Below are positions 15,860-24,781 of a stretch of DNA of 64,000 bases, piece by piece. The position numbers and the translations under genes were made by a program. The DNA comes from an uncultured Bacteroides sp. GTDB lineage: Bacteria; Bacteroidota; Bacteroidia; Bacteroidales; Bacteroidaceae. Where the stretch lies: the NCBI RefSeq assembly GCF_963678845.1, contig NZ_OY787464.1, positions 930,001 to 994,000 of the forward strand, written 5' to 3'. The notes below the pieces were generated by a model. That model did not search any database. It saw nothing but the letters and a program-made list of their open reading frames with translations, and was not told the origin of the DNA. The first letter of the stretch is position 1. Each line of letters begins with the position of its first letter.

Positions 15860-17056
15860 ATGGCAAAAGACAAACTGGTTACCCGCAGTTATATCTTTAT
15901 CCTTGCGGCGAATTTTCTATTGTACTTTGGCTTTTATCTACTACTACCCATACTTCCTTTTTATCTCACGGAAGTTTTTCATTCAAGTAATGCTACTATA
16001 GGACTTATTCTGTCCTGCTATACCATCGCGGCACTTTGTATACGTCCCTTTTCGGGATATCTGCTTGATACATTTGCCAGAAAACCGCTCTATCTATTTG
16101 CCTATTTCATCTTTACCGGAATATTTGCAGGCTATCTGTTTGCAGGCGCGCTCACATTATTCACTATTCTGAGAATTTTTCACGGCTTTGCTTTCGGCAC
16201 AGTAACGGTAGGTGGAAATACTATTGTGATAGATATTATGCCTTCTTCCAGAAGAGGTGAAGGATTAGGCTATTATGGCATGATGAACAATACCGCCATG
16301 AGTATAGGCCCTATGGTTGGATTGTTTTTACACGAAGTTTACTCGTTTGAGGTAATCTTCACCTGTGCTTTTATTTCCTGTAGCATTGGTCTTTTGATGG
16401 CCCTTCTGGTAAAAACACCGGCAAAACAGCCGGTAAAACGGGAAGCTATCTCATTGGACAGATTTATTCTGATAAAAGGAATTCCGGCAGGGATAGACTT
16501 AATGCTGCTTTCTGTTCCTTATGGCATGACCACGACCTACGTAGCGATATATGCAAAAGATATGGGGATAACCAGCGGAACTGGTTTGTTCTTCACCTTT
16601 ATGGCAATTGGCATGGCTGTTTCACGCCTGTTTTCGGGAAGACAAGTTGACAAAGGACGAATATTGGCAGTGATTTCCTGGGGAATGTATCTGGTTTGCT
16701 TCTGTTACTTTTTACTCGCGGCCTGCAACATATTAATGGAATATAATAGTTTGATTACTACCGGAATATTCTTTGCCATAGCACTTTTATTAGGTATTGG
16801 CTTTGGAACCATGTTTCCTGCATTCAATACCCTTTTTGTAAATCTGGCTCCAAACGCTCAACGGGGAACTGCCACTTCCACCTACCTTACTTCATGGGAT
16901 ATGGGTATTGGAACCGGAGTGCTCGCTGGAGGTTATATAGGGCAAATAGCGACCTTTGACAAAGCTTTTTTCTTTGGAGCATGCCTCACTGTATTTTCCG
17001 TAATCTATTTCAAGGTAAAGGTTGCCCCTCACTTTGAGAAAAACAAATTAAGATAA
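15860..17056 (+). CDS. Major facilitator superfamily transporter
   Basis: A 398-residue transporter with about 12 membrane helices. It has the MFS loop motif between helices 2 and 3 (GYLLDTFARKPLYL, near residues 67-80) and the mirror motif in the second half (SGRQVDKGRIL). It resembles drug-efflux-type MFS proteins, but the substrate is unknown. It lies after the pheS hairpin and 2 bases before nth, so it is cotranscribed with nth. Confidence 0.88.
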   Translation: MAKDKLVTRSYIFILAANFLLYFGFYLLLPILPFYLTEVFHSSNATIGLILSCYTIAALCIRPFSGYLLDTFARKPLYLFAYFIFTGIFAGYLFAGALTLFTILRIFHGFAFGTVTVGGNTIVIDIMPSSRRGEGLGYYGMMNNTAMSIGPMVGLFLHEVYSFEVIFTCAFISCSIGLLMALLVKTPAKQPVKREAISLDRFILIKGIPAGIDLMLLSVPYGMTTTYVAIYAKDMGITSGTGLFFTFMAIGMAVSRLFSGRQVDKGRILAVISWGMYLVCFCYFLLAACNILMEYNSLITTGIFFAIALLLGIGFGTMFPAFNTLFVNLAPNAQRGTATSTYLTSWDMGIGTGVLAGGYIGQIATFDKAFFFGACLTVFSVIYFKVKVAPHFEKNKLR

Positions 17057-17057
17057 A

Positions 17058-17708
17058 ATGAGAAAGAAAGAGCTATACAACAAAGTAATAGAGTGGTTCA
17101 AAGAGAATATGCCTGTGGCCGAAACTGAATTGAATTATAAAAGTCCTTATGAACTGTTGGTTGCAGTAATTCTTTCTGCACAGTGCACAGATAAACGGGT
17201 AAATTTAATTACTCCCAAACTATTTCAGGACTTTCCTACTTCCGAAGCAATGGCTGTAAGCTCGCCGGAAGTTATCTTTGAATACATAAGAAGTGTTTCT
17301 TATCCGAACAACAAAGCCAAGCATCTGGTAGGGATGGCCAGAATGCTGCATAATGATTTCCATGATGAAGTGCCATCCGATCTTGATTTATTGGAAAAGA
17401 TGCCTGGAGTAGGGAGAAAGACAGCCAACGTGATTCGTGCAGTTATTTTCAACAAAGAGGCAATGCCGGTAGACACACATGTGTTCAGGGTATCAAACCG
17501 CATTGGTCTGACTACAGATTCCAAAACACCACTTTCCACGGAAAAAGAATTAGTAAAATACATACCTGGTGAATTACTTCCCATTGCTCATCACTGGCTT
17601 ATTCTTCACGGAAGATATGTTTGCACGGCAAGAAATCCTAAATGTGACATCTGCGGATTAAAATTGCTATGTAAGTATTACAAAAGTGAATATTATGTGA
17701 TAAATTGA
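17058..17708 (+). CDS. nth: Endonuclease III
   Basis: A 216-residue DNA glycosylase/AP lyase of base-excision repair that removes oxidised pyrimidines. The helix-hairpin-helix motif is LEKMPGVGRKTANVI (about 110-124), with the catalytic Lys in the GVGRKTA turn and the catalytic Asp in VDTHVFRVSNR. The C-terminal 4Fe-4S cluster spacing C-x6-C-x2-C-x5-C is complete (CTARNPKCDICGLKLLC). The length matches the family. Confidence 0.96.
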   Translation: MRKKELYNKVIEWFKENMPVAETELNYKSPYELLVAVILSAQCTDKRVNLITPKLFQDFPTSEAMAVSSPEVIFEYIRSVSYPNNKAKHLVGMARMLHNDFHDEVPSDLDLLEKMPGVGRKTANVIRAVIFNKEAMPVDTHVFRVSNRIGLTTDSKTPLSTEKELVKYIPGELLPIAHHWLILHGRYVCTARNPKCDICGLKLLCKYYKSEYYVIN

Positions 17709-17752
17709 AAGATAAAAGGCATAAAAACAGGAAATAATTGAATAATATTTAA

Positions 17753-17782
17753 TTGATAAGCAGGAAATAATTAATACCTTTG
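17753..17782 (+). promoter_or_regulatory. Promoter of pgk
   Basis: TTG at 17753-17755 and TACCTTTG at 17775-17782 are separated by exactly 19 bases. The ATG of pgk follows 43 bases later. Confidence 0.75.
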
Positions 17783-17825
17783 CATTCGCATTTAAGAAAA
17801 TCAGAATTTAAATAATAAGAGAATT

Positions 17826-19088
17826 ATGCAAACAATTGAAAAATTCAACTTTGCCGGCAAAAAGGCATTTGTTAGAGTGGACTTTAATGTTCCATTGGAT
17901 GAAAACTTCAACATCACAGACGACAATCGTATCCGTGCCGCCCTTCCTACATTAAAGAAGATTATCGCTGACGGCGGTAGCCTTATTATTGGTTCTCACC
18001 TCGGACGTCCGAAAGGAGCAACTGACAAATTCTCATTAAAACATATTATAAGCCGCGTTTCTGAGTTACTTGGCGTAGAAGTACAATTTGCCAGTGACTG
18101 CATGGGCGACGAGCCAGCTGCTAAAGCTGCTGCTTTGAAACCAGGTGAAGCATTGTTGCTTGAAAACCTTCGTTTCTATGCAGAAGAAGAAGGCAAACCA
18201 AGAGGTCTTGCTGATGATGCAACTGACGAAGAAAAAGCTGCAGCTAAGAAAGCTGTAAAAGAAAGTCAGAAGAACTTTACCAAAGCTCTTGCTTCTTACG
18301 CTGATTGCTATGTAAACGACGCTTTCGGTACTGCTCACCGTGCACACGCTTCTACAGCGCTTATCGCTAAATATTTTGACACTGACAATAAGATGTTCGG
18401 TTTCTTAATGAACAAAGAAGTTGTAGCTGTAGAAAAAGTAATGAAAGACATTAATCGTCCTTTCACTGCTATCATGGGTGGTTCTAAAGTTTCTTCCAAA
18501 ATTGAAATTATTGAAAACCTACTTTCTAAAGTTGACAACCTGATCATTGCAGGTGGTATGACTTATACTTTCACTAAAGCAATGGGTGGCAAGATTGGTA
18601 TCTCTCTTTGCGAAGATGACAAACTTGATCTGGCTCTTGAATTAGTTGAAAAAGCAAAGGCTAACAACGTGAACCTTGTATTGGCTGTAGATGCTAAAAT
18701 TGCAGACAGCTTCTCAAACGATGCTAACACTCAGTTTGTTCCAGTAGGTGAAATTCCTGACGGATGGGAAGGTCTTGATATCGGTCCTAAGACTGAAGCT
18801 ATATTTGCTGACGTTATCAAGAATTCTAAAACTATTCTTTGGAATGGTCCTACAGGTGTATTTGAATTTGAAAACTTTACTTCAGGTTCTCGTGCTGTAG
18901 GTGAAGCAATTGTTGAAGCAACTAAAAACGGAGCATTCTCTCTTGTTGGCGGTGGCGACTCTGTAGCTTGTGTAAACAAGTTCGGTTTAGCTGATGGCGT
19001 ATCATATGTATCAACTGGTGGTGGTGCATTATTGGAAGCTATCGAAGGAAAAATTCTTCCGGGAATCGCTGCTATTCAAGAAGCATAA
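17826..19088 (+). CDS. pgk: Phosphoglycerate kinase
   Basis: A 420-residue glycolytic enzyme converting 1,3-bisphosphoglycerate and ADP to 3-phosphoglycerate and ATP. It has the signature RVDFNVPLDENFNITDDNRI near residues 17-36, the SHLGRPKG substrate loop, and the C-terminal nucleotide-binding GGGDSVACVNKFG with STGGGALLE. It is a single-gene unit with its own consensus promoter and a strong terminator. Its codons are visibly cleaner (GCT, GGT and GAA rich) than those of its neighbours, as expected for a highly expressed gene. Confidence 0.98.
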   Translation: MQTIEKFNFAGKKAFVRVDFNVPLDENFNITDDNRIRAALPTLKKIIADGGSLIIGSHLGRPKGATDKFSLKHIISRVSELLGVEVQFASDCMGDEPAAKAAALKPGEALLLENLRFYAEEEGKPRGLADDATDEEKAAAKKAVKESQKNFTKALASYADCYVNDAFGTAHRAHASTALIAKYFDTDNKMFGFLMNKEVVAVEKVMKDINRPFTAIMGGSKVSSKIEIIENLLSKVDNLIIAGGMTYTFTKAMGGKIGISLCEDDKLDLALELVEKAKANNVNLVLAVDAKIADSFSNDANTQFVPVGEIPDGWEGLDIGPKTEAIFADVIKNSKTILWNGPTGVFEFENFTSGSRAVGEAIVEATKNGAFSLVGGGDSVACVNKFGLADGVSYVSTGGGALLEAIEGKILPGIAAIQEA

Positions 19089-19116
19089 TTACTCCTAAGA
19101 GAGCAAATATATCATT

Positions 19117-19198
19117 AAAAGAGAGTGCTTCAAAAGTTGAAACGAATTCAGCAATGGATTCGGAAAACTTTTGAGACGCTCTCTTTTTCTTTTTTTTA
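19117..19198 (+). terminator. Terminator after pgk
   Basis: A long imperfect hairpin pairs about 22 bases from 19117 with 22 bases ending near 19187, including AAAAGAGAG with CTCTCTTTT and CAAAAGTT with AACTTTTG. It is followed by a run of T residues. Confidence 0.85.
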
Positions 19199-19228
19199 TA
19201 GGTTTACATTATGAGGAATTATATATTC

Positions 19229-20185
19229 ATGAAAAAACACATCATTGTCATTTCAATTATCTTTGCTGCACTAATTTTCACTTCCTGCAAAGGGAAAGAG
19301 AGGATTGCCGAAAAGAATGAATTACAAGAAATAAATCTTGGCGTAATGCCTTCAATGGATTATATTCCTTTCGCAGTAGCTCAGAAGATGGGTATCTACG
19401 ATTCATTAGGATTAAGCGTTAATTTTGTTCGTTACCTCTCACCCAATGACCGCGACGATGATTTGAAATGGGGAAAGTTAGATGGGGCTATAACCGATTT
19501 AACAAGAGCAATATCAATGCAGGCTAACGGTTTGGGACTAAAAATCATTATGAAAAATGATGGAATCCTTTATTTAATAGTAGGGAAAGAATCGGGAATA
19601 AAAAATCTTTCTGATTTGAGACAGACAAATATTGGCATTTCAGAAAACACAGTTACTGAGTTCTCTACAGATATGGTTTTACAATTAGCTAATATTTTAA
19701 CCGTGAATGTAAACAAACCGAATATAACAAAAATGCCAGTCCGCCTTGAAATGCTTCAAAATGGGCAGATCGATGCTTCATTCTTCCCCGACCCTTACGC
19801 AACGGCTGCTAAAAGCAACGGGCATAAATCATTAATTTCGACAAAAGACTTAGGAATCAATGCAACAGAAACTGTTTTTACCGAAAGAGCAATAAAGGAT
19901 AAAAAAGAAGAAATTAAAGTATTGGTAATAGGATATAATCTTGGAGTAAATTTCATCAAAACGCATCCTTTAAAAGAGTGGAGCGATATACTGAAAGAAG
20001 ATACTGATTTGCCTCAATCGATAATTAAGAAAATACCTTTGCCCAACTACCAGCAGGCTGAACTTCCAAAAGAAAAAGACATTAAAGCAAGCATTGGCTG
20101 GCTAAAGATAAAACAATTGATTCCGGAGAGCTATAGCGAGAAAAAAATAATTGATAGTACATTCGTTAAAAAGCCCTTGCCTTAA
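19229..20185 (+). CDS. Orphan ABC-type solute-binding lipoprotein (NMT1/SsuA-like)
   Basis: A 318-residue periplasmic binding-protein homologue. I chose the ATG at 19229 over the one six codons earlier because it gives a clean signal peptide (MKKHIIVISIIFAALIFTSC) with lipobox FTSC. The fold has the signature NLGVMPSMDYIPFAVAQKMG and the later GQIDASFFPDPYA, as in sulfonate, nitrate or pyrimidine-precursor binding proteins. No permease or ATPase gene is nearby and no TPP riboswitch precedes it; only the pgk terminator lies upstream. The ligand is unknown. Confidence 0.8.
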   Translation: MKKHIIVISIIFAALIFTSCKGKERIAEKNELQEINLGVMPSMDYIPFAVAQKMGIYDSLGLSVNFVRYLSPNDRDDDLKWGKLDGAITDLTRAISMQANGLGLKIIMKNDGILYLIVGKESGIKNLSDLRQTNIGISENTVTEFSTDMVLQLANILTVNVNKPNITKMPVRLEMLQNGQIDASFFPDPYATAAKSNGHKSLISTKDLGINATETVFTERAIKDKKEEIKVLVIGYNLGVNFIKTHPLKEWSDILKEDTDLPQSIIKKIPLPNYQQAELPKEKDIKASIGWLKIKQLIPESYSEKKIIDSTFVKKPLP

Positions 20186-20218
20186 GTTTAGAAAACTTCA
20201 AGTTACGTTCTTGGATTA

Positions 20219-20306
20219 TTGTACAAAATAAAACAATCTTTTGTACAGAAGAATTAATTGTCTTGTACAGAAGAATGCATTCTTTTGTACAAGGCTATTT
20301 TATTTA
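20219..20306. repeat. Array of four TTGTACA boxes at an exact 22-base period
   Basis: TTGTACA occurs at 20219, 20241, 20263 and 20285, each exactly 22 bases from the last. Units two and three share TTGTACAGAAGAAT; units one and four continue with TTGTACAA, itself a palindrome. The 22-base period puts all boxes on the same face of the helix. The array lies in the 350-base gap between two same-strand genes, together with a perfect palindrome and a -7 element. The repeats are too short and degenerate for CRISPR. Confidence 0.85.
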
Positions 20307-20439
20307 TTGGAATTAAAACTGCCATTGTAAGGAGATAAAAAAAACAAATTACCGCTCTTACTCCCAAACAACAGACTTTCTGTATTTGAAGTATGGAAAG
20401 TCATAAACATATTCCAATAGATAGAATGCAGAAAAAGCT

Positions 20440-20505
20440 TACCTTAATAAGGTATAAAGATTAGGATAAATTAAGTCGGCTAATCTGAATATTTTTTTAT
20501 CTTTG
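20440..20505 (+). promoter_or_regulatory. Palindrome and -7 element before the large TPR gene
   Basis: TACCTTAATAAGGTA (20440-20454) is a perfect 7-1-7 palindrome, and TATCTTTG (20498-20505) is a consensus -7 element 32 bases before the ATG at 20538. The palindrome lies 43 bases upstream of the -7 element, a plausible site for a regulator. Confidence 0.55.
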
Positions 20506-20537
20506 TTTGTTATAAAGATAACTAATAGTACAAAACA

Positions 20538-22754
20538 ATGAACGAAGCAGCCATAAACGAAGAATATGAACGGATTGTCCATTTTCTGGACATGAAAAGA
20601 TTATCTGAAGCATTAAATCGCATGGAGGTCTTTACTCAGGATTTGTCCGACTGGGCTTTAAAGAACTCCCTGGAAGAATTACAAACTTCTTACAGATACA
20701 TGTTACAGTATATGCAACAAGGTATTACTGACCCGGAACGCAATAACCTATACAGAAAGTTACTGGCCACAGCATATAAGATAACAGACAAAGCGCGTAT
20801 CATTAAACTAACTCCGAGTTCATCAGAGTATTATTACGACCGGAGAAGATATCATAAGTTTGTGCCACTTCGTTCGCTCCCTGCTGTGCAAATGGAGCTG
20901 GAAAGTTACACCGAGGACATGGCTGTAGGCAAATTACTTAACTATACAGAAAAGCAGGCAGCAGATCTGGCAGCCATCCGCAAACGTCATGAAACTGCAG
21001 TATCCGAACTTTTCTATATTCTTTGGCTATCAGAACATTGGGAAGCACAGGATGAAGAAGAGGCACGCAATTTTCTGCAATCATCACTGGTTCAAATCAA
21101 TGATCTTTCTTTATTTGTGAGCGCACTGACACTCAGTTTAATGGGATTTTTCGACATCCGCAAATTGATGATACTGTTTGATGCTTACCAACATACCTCA
21201 AATGATATTAATCAGCGGGCAATTGTGGGACTGGCACTTATCATTTACCGTTACGATAAACGTTTGGCTCTTTATCCGGAAGTAGCGGCACGTTTGAAAT
21301 TACTGAACGAAGATACTATATTTGCCAATAACCTGAACTGCATACAGATTCAGCTTCTGCGTTGCCGGGAAACAGAAAAAATTGATAAAAAGATGCGTGA
21401 AGAGATTCTTCCCGAACTAATGAAGAATCCAAATTTAAAGAACGTTAAGTTCAACCATGACGCTCCCGACGAGGAAAGCGGACAAAACGATAAAAACCCC
21501 GATTGGGAAGACTGGATGGACCAATCCGGTCTGAGCGACAAGCTAAAAGAGATGAACGACCTTCAGATGGAAGGAGCTGATGTATATATGAGTACGTTTG
21601 CCCAACTGAAAACCTACCCTTTCTTCCGGGAAATGGCCAATTGGTTTTATCCGTTTGACATACAGCACTCCTCTGTTGTACAAACATTCTCAATCACTCC
21701 CTTAAAACGGGATGTGTTACTGGATACAATTTATCAGTCGGGGTTCTTCTGTAACAGCGACAAGTATTCATTCTGCTTCACCATGATGCAGGTGCCCGAA
21801 GCTCAACGGGAAATGATGGCACAGCAATTTGAAGCCCAGAACGAAGCAATCAATGAAGAGAAAAATTACGATAAAATTCTGGCTTTCGCTCAACATGCTG
21901 ATACCATTAGCAATCAGTACATTCATGACCTATATAGATTCTTCAGAATTCACCCACGCAGACATGAGTTTAAAGATCCGTTCATGGAATCGCTTAACCT
22001 GCAACATTGCGTCACATTGAAAGATACTGTTTGTGACAGAACCAATCAGCTGACTCTTGCAGGATACTTCTTCCATAAGAACTATTTGATCGAGGCATGG
22101 TTGCTCTACGAGGAAATAGTAAAGGATAACAAAGGCGATGCGGAAATATTCCAGAAGATGGGTTATTGCATGCAAAAGAATAAAGGTTATGAAAAAGCAA
22201 TTGAAGCATATCTTCAGGCTGATATTCTGAAACCAGACAGTATATGGACCAATCGTCATCTGGCTATGTGCTACCGTCAATTAAATCAGCTGGACAAAGC
22301 TTTGACTTTTTATCAAAGAGTTGAAGCCGCGCAACCGGATAATTTAAATGTTCTGTCACAAATAGGACACTGTTTGGTAGGACTAAAACGATATGACGAA
22401 GCATTAAACTATTTCTTCAAGGTAGAATACCTCGATTCTGAATTGCCAAAGATATGGCGTGCTATTGCCTGGTGCTCTTTTGTTATTGGCAAACATGAAC
22501 AGGCTATGAAGTACTATACTAAATTACTGGAGAAAGAAACACAATTGCTGGATTACCTAAATGCCGGACACGTTGCATGGACTTTGGGTCAACTGGAAAA
22601 AGCCGTAAAAATGTATGCCACAAGTCTGGCTATGAGCGATAATCAGGAGAATTTCCTTGAATTATTTAATAAGGATAAAGAATACCTGATTAAACAAGGA
22701 ATTAAAGAAGACGACATTCCTCTGATGCTCGACCTGCTAAGATATTACCGATAA
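20538..22754 (+). CDS. Large tetratricopeptide-repeat protein
   Basis: A 738-residue protein without a signal peptide. The first 500 or so residues are helical and of unknown type, with an acidic insert near 305-330 (DAPDEESGQNDKNPDWEDWM). At least four TPR units follow between about 515 and 715 (AEIFQKMGYCMQKNKGYEKA, then SIWTNRHLAMCYRQLNQLDK). Proteins of this shape are conserved but uncharacterised in Bacteroides. A cytoplasmic scaffolding role is likely. It is transcribed alone from the -7 element at 20498-20505. Confidence 0.8.
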   Translation: MNEAAINEEYERIVHFLDMKRLSEALNRMEVFTQDLSDWALKNSLEELQTSYRYMLQYMQQGITDPERNNLYRKLLATAYKITDKARIIKLTPSSSEYYYDRRRYHKFVPLRSLPAVQMELESYTEDMAVGKLLNYTEKQAADLAAIRKRHETAVSELFYILWLSEHWEAQDEEEARNFLQSSLVQINDLSLFVSALTLSLMGFFDIRKLMILFDAYQHTSNDINQRAIVGLALIIYRYDKRLALYPEVAARLKLLNEDTIFANNLNCIQIQLLRCRETEKIDKKMREEILPELMKNPNLKNVKFNHDAPDEESGQNDKNPDWEDWMDQSGLSDKLKEMNDLQMEGADVYMSTFAQLKTYPFFREMANWFYPFDIQHSSVVQTFSITPLKRDVLLDTIYQSGFFCNSDKYSFCFTMMQVPEAQREMMAQQFEAQNEAINEEKNYDKILAFAQHADTISNQYIHDLYRFFRIHPRRHEFKDPFMESLNLQHCVTLKDTVCDRTNQLTLAGYFFHKNYLIEAWLLYEEIVKDNKGDAEIFQKMGYCMQKNKGYEKAIEAYLQADILKPDSIWTNRHLAMCYRQLNQLDKALTFYQRVEAAQPDNLNVLSQIGHCLVGLKRYDEALNYFFKVEYLDSELPKIWRAIAWCSFVIGKHEQAMKYYTKLLEKETQLLDYLNAGHVAWTLGQLEKAVKMYATSLAMSDNQENFLELFNKDKEYLIKQGIKEDDIPLMLDLLRYYR

Positions 22755-23160
22755 TTATATAAAAACAGAAAGAGGCCTTCAAGATAGAAAGTCTCTTTTT
22801 GTTTTTATTGAGATAAATTATTTGTACTTCTTAAAGAACTGATTTCATATTCATTTTTATGCCATCCCAAGAGAAAAGAATGCTAAACAATAGATTGTCA
22901 ACAAGTTAAGCCCCAATTTATTTTTAATCAGTTTTACTTTCCAAAAACAGATTTATTGCTAGAATAAATTCAGGGGGTAACAAGGGGGTACCTTCTGAAA
23001 CGCTTTGATAGCCGCGGTGCTAAATTTTAGCACGGGACATATAAAAGAAGTTATTTTCAGAATTTGTCACCAATGGCAAAAAATACATACAAAGTAAACT
23101 GAACGAATAAAGACAATCCGGCCCATCGCTTTATTAGAGCATAGACCTGATTTCTTTTTA
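22755..23160. other. Gene-free gap with paired GGGGGTA boxes and a palindrome
   Basis: This 406-base gap separates two converging genes. Near its start, 22775-22802 could form a weak terminator hairpin with a T-run. Two GGGGGTA boxes sit 11 bases apart (22973 and 22984), one helical turn. Thirty-four bases on is the inverted repeat GTGCTAAATTTTAGCAC (23017-23033, 8-1-8, perfect) inside an otherwise GC-rich patch. I see no ORF or known RNA fold. Confidence 0.45.
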
Positions 23161-23646
23161 TTATTTGATTATAAGTTCCCAGTAGGCAACATCAATCCAT
23201 TGATCAAACTTTCTTCCGGTTTCTTCAAAGTGGGCAACCTTTTTAAAACCTGCACTTTCGTGAAGCTTAATACTTGGTTCATTAGGTAGCGCAATACCCG
23301 CAGTAATTGCATGAAGCGAAGTCTTCTTTAATTCAGGCAGTAATGTACTGTAAAGACTACGGCCTATGCCTTTTCCTGTGCAGTTTTTGCTTAAATAGAC
23401 AGATGCTTCGGCAGTACTGCTGTAGGCACATCTGTTTTTCCAGGTATTTACATAGCAATAGCCCACTACCTGAGAATTTTCTTCATACACCAAATACGGA
23501 TATTTACTGGATATTTCCCGAATTCGATTACCCATTTCTTCAACTGATACTGCTTCTGTTTCAAATGTAATTGCAGTATTTAATACATAATGATTGTAGA
23601 TGTTGCATATAGCTTCAGCATCTTCCACTTTTACGTTTCTTATCAT
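23161..23646 (-). CDS. GNAT family N-acetyltransferase (phosphinothricin-acetyltransferase-like)
   Basis: A 161-residue acetyltransferase with the Pat-type pattern: MIRNVKVEDAEAICNIYNHY at the start, ITFETEAVS, and the acetyl-CoA loop KNCTGKGIGRSLYSTLL near residues 90-106, followed by HAITAGIALPNEPSIKLHES. Such enzymes acetylate small amines such as methionine sulfoximine or phosphinothricin; the actual substrate is unknown. It is the last gene of a five-gene minus-strand operon, 14 bases after maf. Confidence 0.9.
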   Translation of the reverse strand: MIRNVKVEDAEAICNIYNHYVLNTAITFETEAVSVEEMGNRIREISSKYPYLVYEENSQVVGYCYVNTWKNRCAYSSTAEASVYLSKNCTGKGIGRSLYSTLLPELKKTSLHAITAGIALPNEPSIKLHESAGFKKVAHFEETGRKFDQWIDVAYWELIIK

Positions 23647-23660
23647 AGCTTCTAATAAAA

Positions 23661-24242
23661 TTATAAAGTTTTTAGTTCACGGTATAGGCGCTGAATAGGC
23701 AAACCCATCACATTAAAGTATGAACCCGATATTTTCTCAACGCCAACAAAACCAATCCACTCCTGAACACCATACGCACCAGCTTTATCTAAAGGATGGT
23801 AGTGACCAACATAGTAATCAATTTCTTCATCACTAAGTTTGGCAAATGTAACCTCACTAACGGATGAAAAACTCTTCTGAAATGTTTTTGTTGTGAGACA
23901 AACTCCCGTAATCACCTGATGTGTTTTACCGGAAAGGCAGCGAAGCATCTTTTTTGCTTCATCATCATCTTGTGGCTTTCCCAACACATCACCATCCAGC
24001 CACACAATTGTATCGGCAGTAATAATAAGTTGATCGGGTTTAATCAGATGCATATAGGCATCCGCTTTTCCTTTAGCAATATGAACAGGTATTTCTTCGG
24101 CAGCAAGGCCATCAGGAAACGACTCTTCTATATCGGGCAACGTTTTTACAGTATACTTCACTCCCAGCCCCGTCATCAGTTCTCTTCTTCTTGGAGAATT
24201 AGAGGCAAGCACAATCTTATATTTTTCTAAGTTATCCAGCAT
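23661..24242 (-). CDS. maf: Maf-family nucleotide pyrophosphatase
   Basis: A 193-residue house-cleaning nucleotidase that hydrolyses non-canonical dTTP or UTP analogues. It has the Maf motif ASNSPRRRELM at the N-terminus, ADTIVWLDGDVLGKPQD in the middle, and YGVQEWIGFVGVEKISGSYF at the C-terminus. I chose ATG 24242; a longer start at 24290 would overlap the upstream gene by 31 bases and add an unconserved segment. It lies 17 bases after the KdsC-like phosphatase gene. Confidence 0.93.
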   Translation of the reverse strand: MLDNLEKYKIVLASNSPRRRELMTGLGVKYTVKTLPDIEESFPDGLAAEEIPVHIAKGKADAYMHLIKPDQLIITADTIVWLDGDVLGKPQDDDEAKKMLRCLSGKTHQVITGVCLTTKTFQKSFSSVSEVTFAKLSDEEIDYYVGHYHPLDKAGAYGVQEWIGFVGVEKISGSYFNVMGLPIQRLYRELKTL

Positions 24243-24259
24243 TTTCAAAATCTTATCAT

Positions 24260-24781
24260 TTACCAGCCAAAAGCTTCTCCATTCATCCACTTACCTTGGG
24301 CCTTCAATACTTGTTCCACAACATCCCGACCACAACCATAACCTCCATTTTTATGAGATATATAAAGTGAAGCGGCCTTTACTTCAGGAACAGCATCTGA
24401 AGGACAACAAGAGAGTCCGCAACTCTGAAGTACTTCCAGGTCAGGAATATCATCTCCCATAAATAAAATCTCGTCGTCTTTCAGATTATATTTTTCTTTA
24501 AAGTGTTTGTAATCATTAATTTTAATGCACGATCCCATGTAGATATCCTTTATTCCCAGGCCTTCAAAACGAATACGTACAGCATTTGTCCGTCCACCGG
24601 TAATAATTGCTATGTGAAGACCGTGCTTCACAGCCAATTGCAGAGCATAGCCATCTTTAATGTTCACGCCTCTCATTGGTTCACCACTTGGATGCAAAGG
24701 AATTGTCTCAGGGCTCAGGACTCCATCCACATCAAAAGCCATTGCTTTTATTTTCTTTAAATCGTAATTTATTGTACTCAT
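24260..24781 (-). CDS. KdsC-like HAD phosphatase
   Basis: A 173-residue C0-type HAD hydrolase. The nucleophile motif is AFDVDGVLS (about 14-22), followed by IKDGYALQLAVKHG, the serine/threonine motif ITGG, and the acidic motif FMGDDIPDLEVL. This pattern and length match KdsC, which dephosphorylates KDO 8-phosphate in lipopolysaccharide core synthesis as a homotetramer. No other KDO gene is present, so the exact substrate is inferred. Its start overlaps the DUF2520 gene by four bases (ATGA). Confidence 0.88.
   Translation of the reverse strand: MSTINYDLKKIKAMAFDVDGVLSPETIPLHPSGEPMRGVNIKDGYALQLAVKHGLHIAIITGGRTNAVRIRFEGLGIKDIYMGSCIKINDYKHFKEKYNLKDDEILFMGDDIPDLEVLQSCGLSCCPSDAVPEVKAASLYISHKNGGYGCGRDVVEQVLKAQGKWMNGEAFGW

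Noticed and set aside
19090..19228. TPP riboswitch upstream of the NMT1/SsuA-like gene
   Set aside because: I looked for the CTGAGA and ACCTGATC signatures and found only the pgk terminator hairpin.
20219..20306. The phased TTGTACA array as a CRISPR array
   Set aside because: The conserved part is only 7-14 bases, the spacers are 8-15 bases, there are four units and no cas genes in the window.
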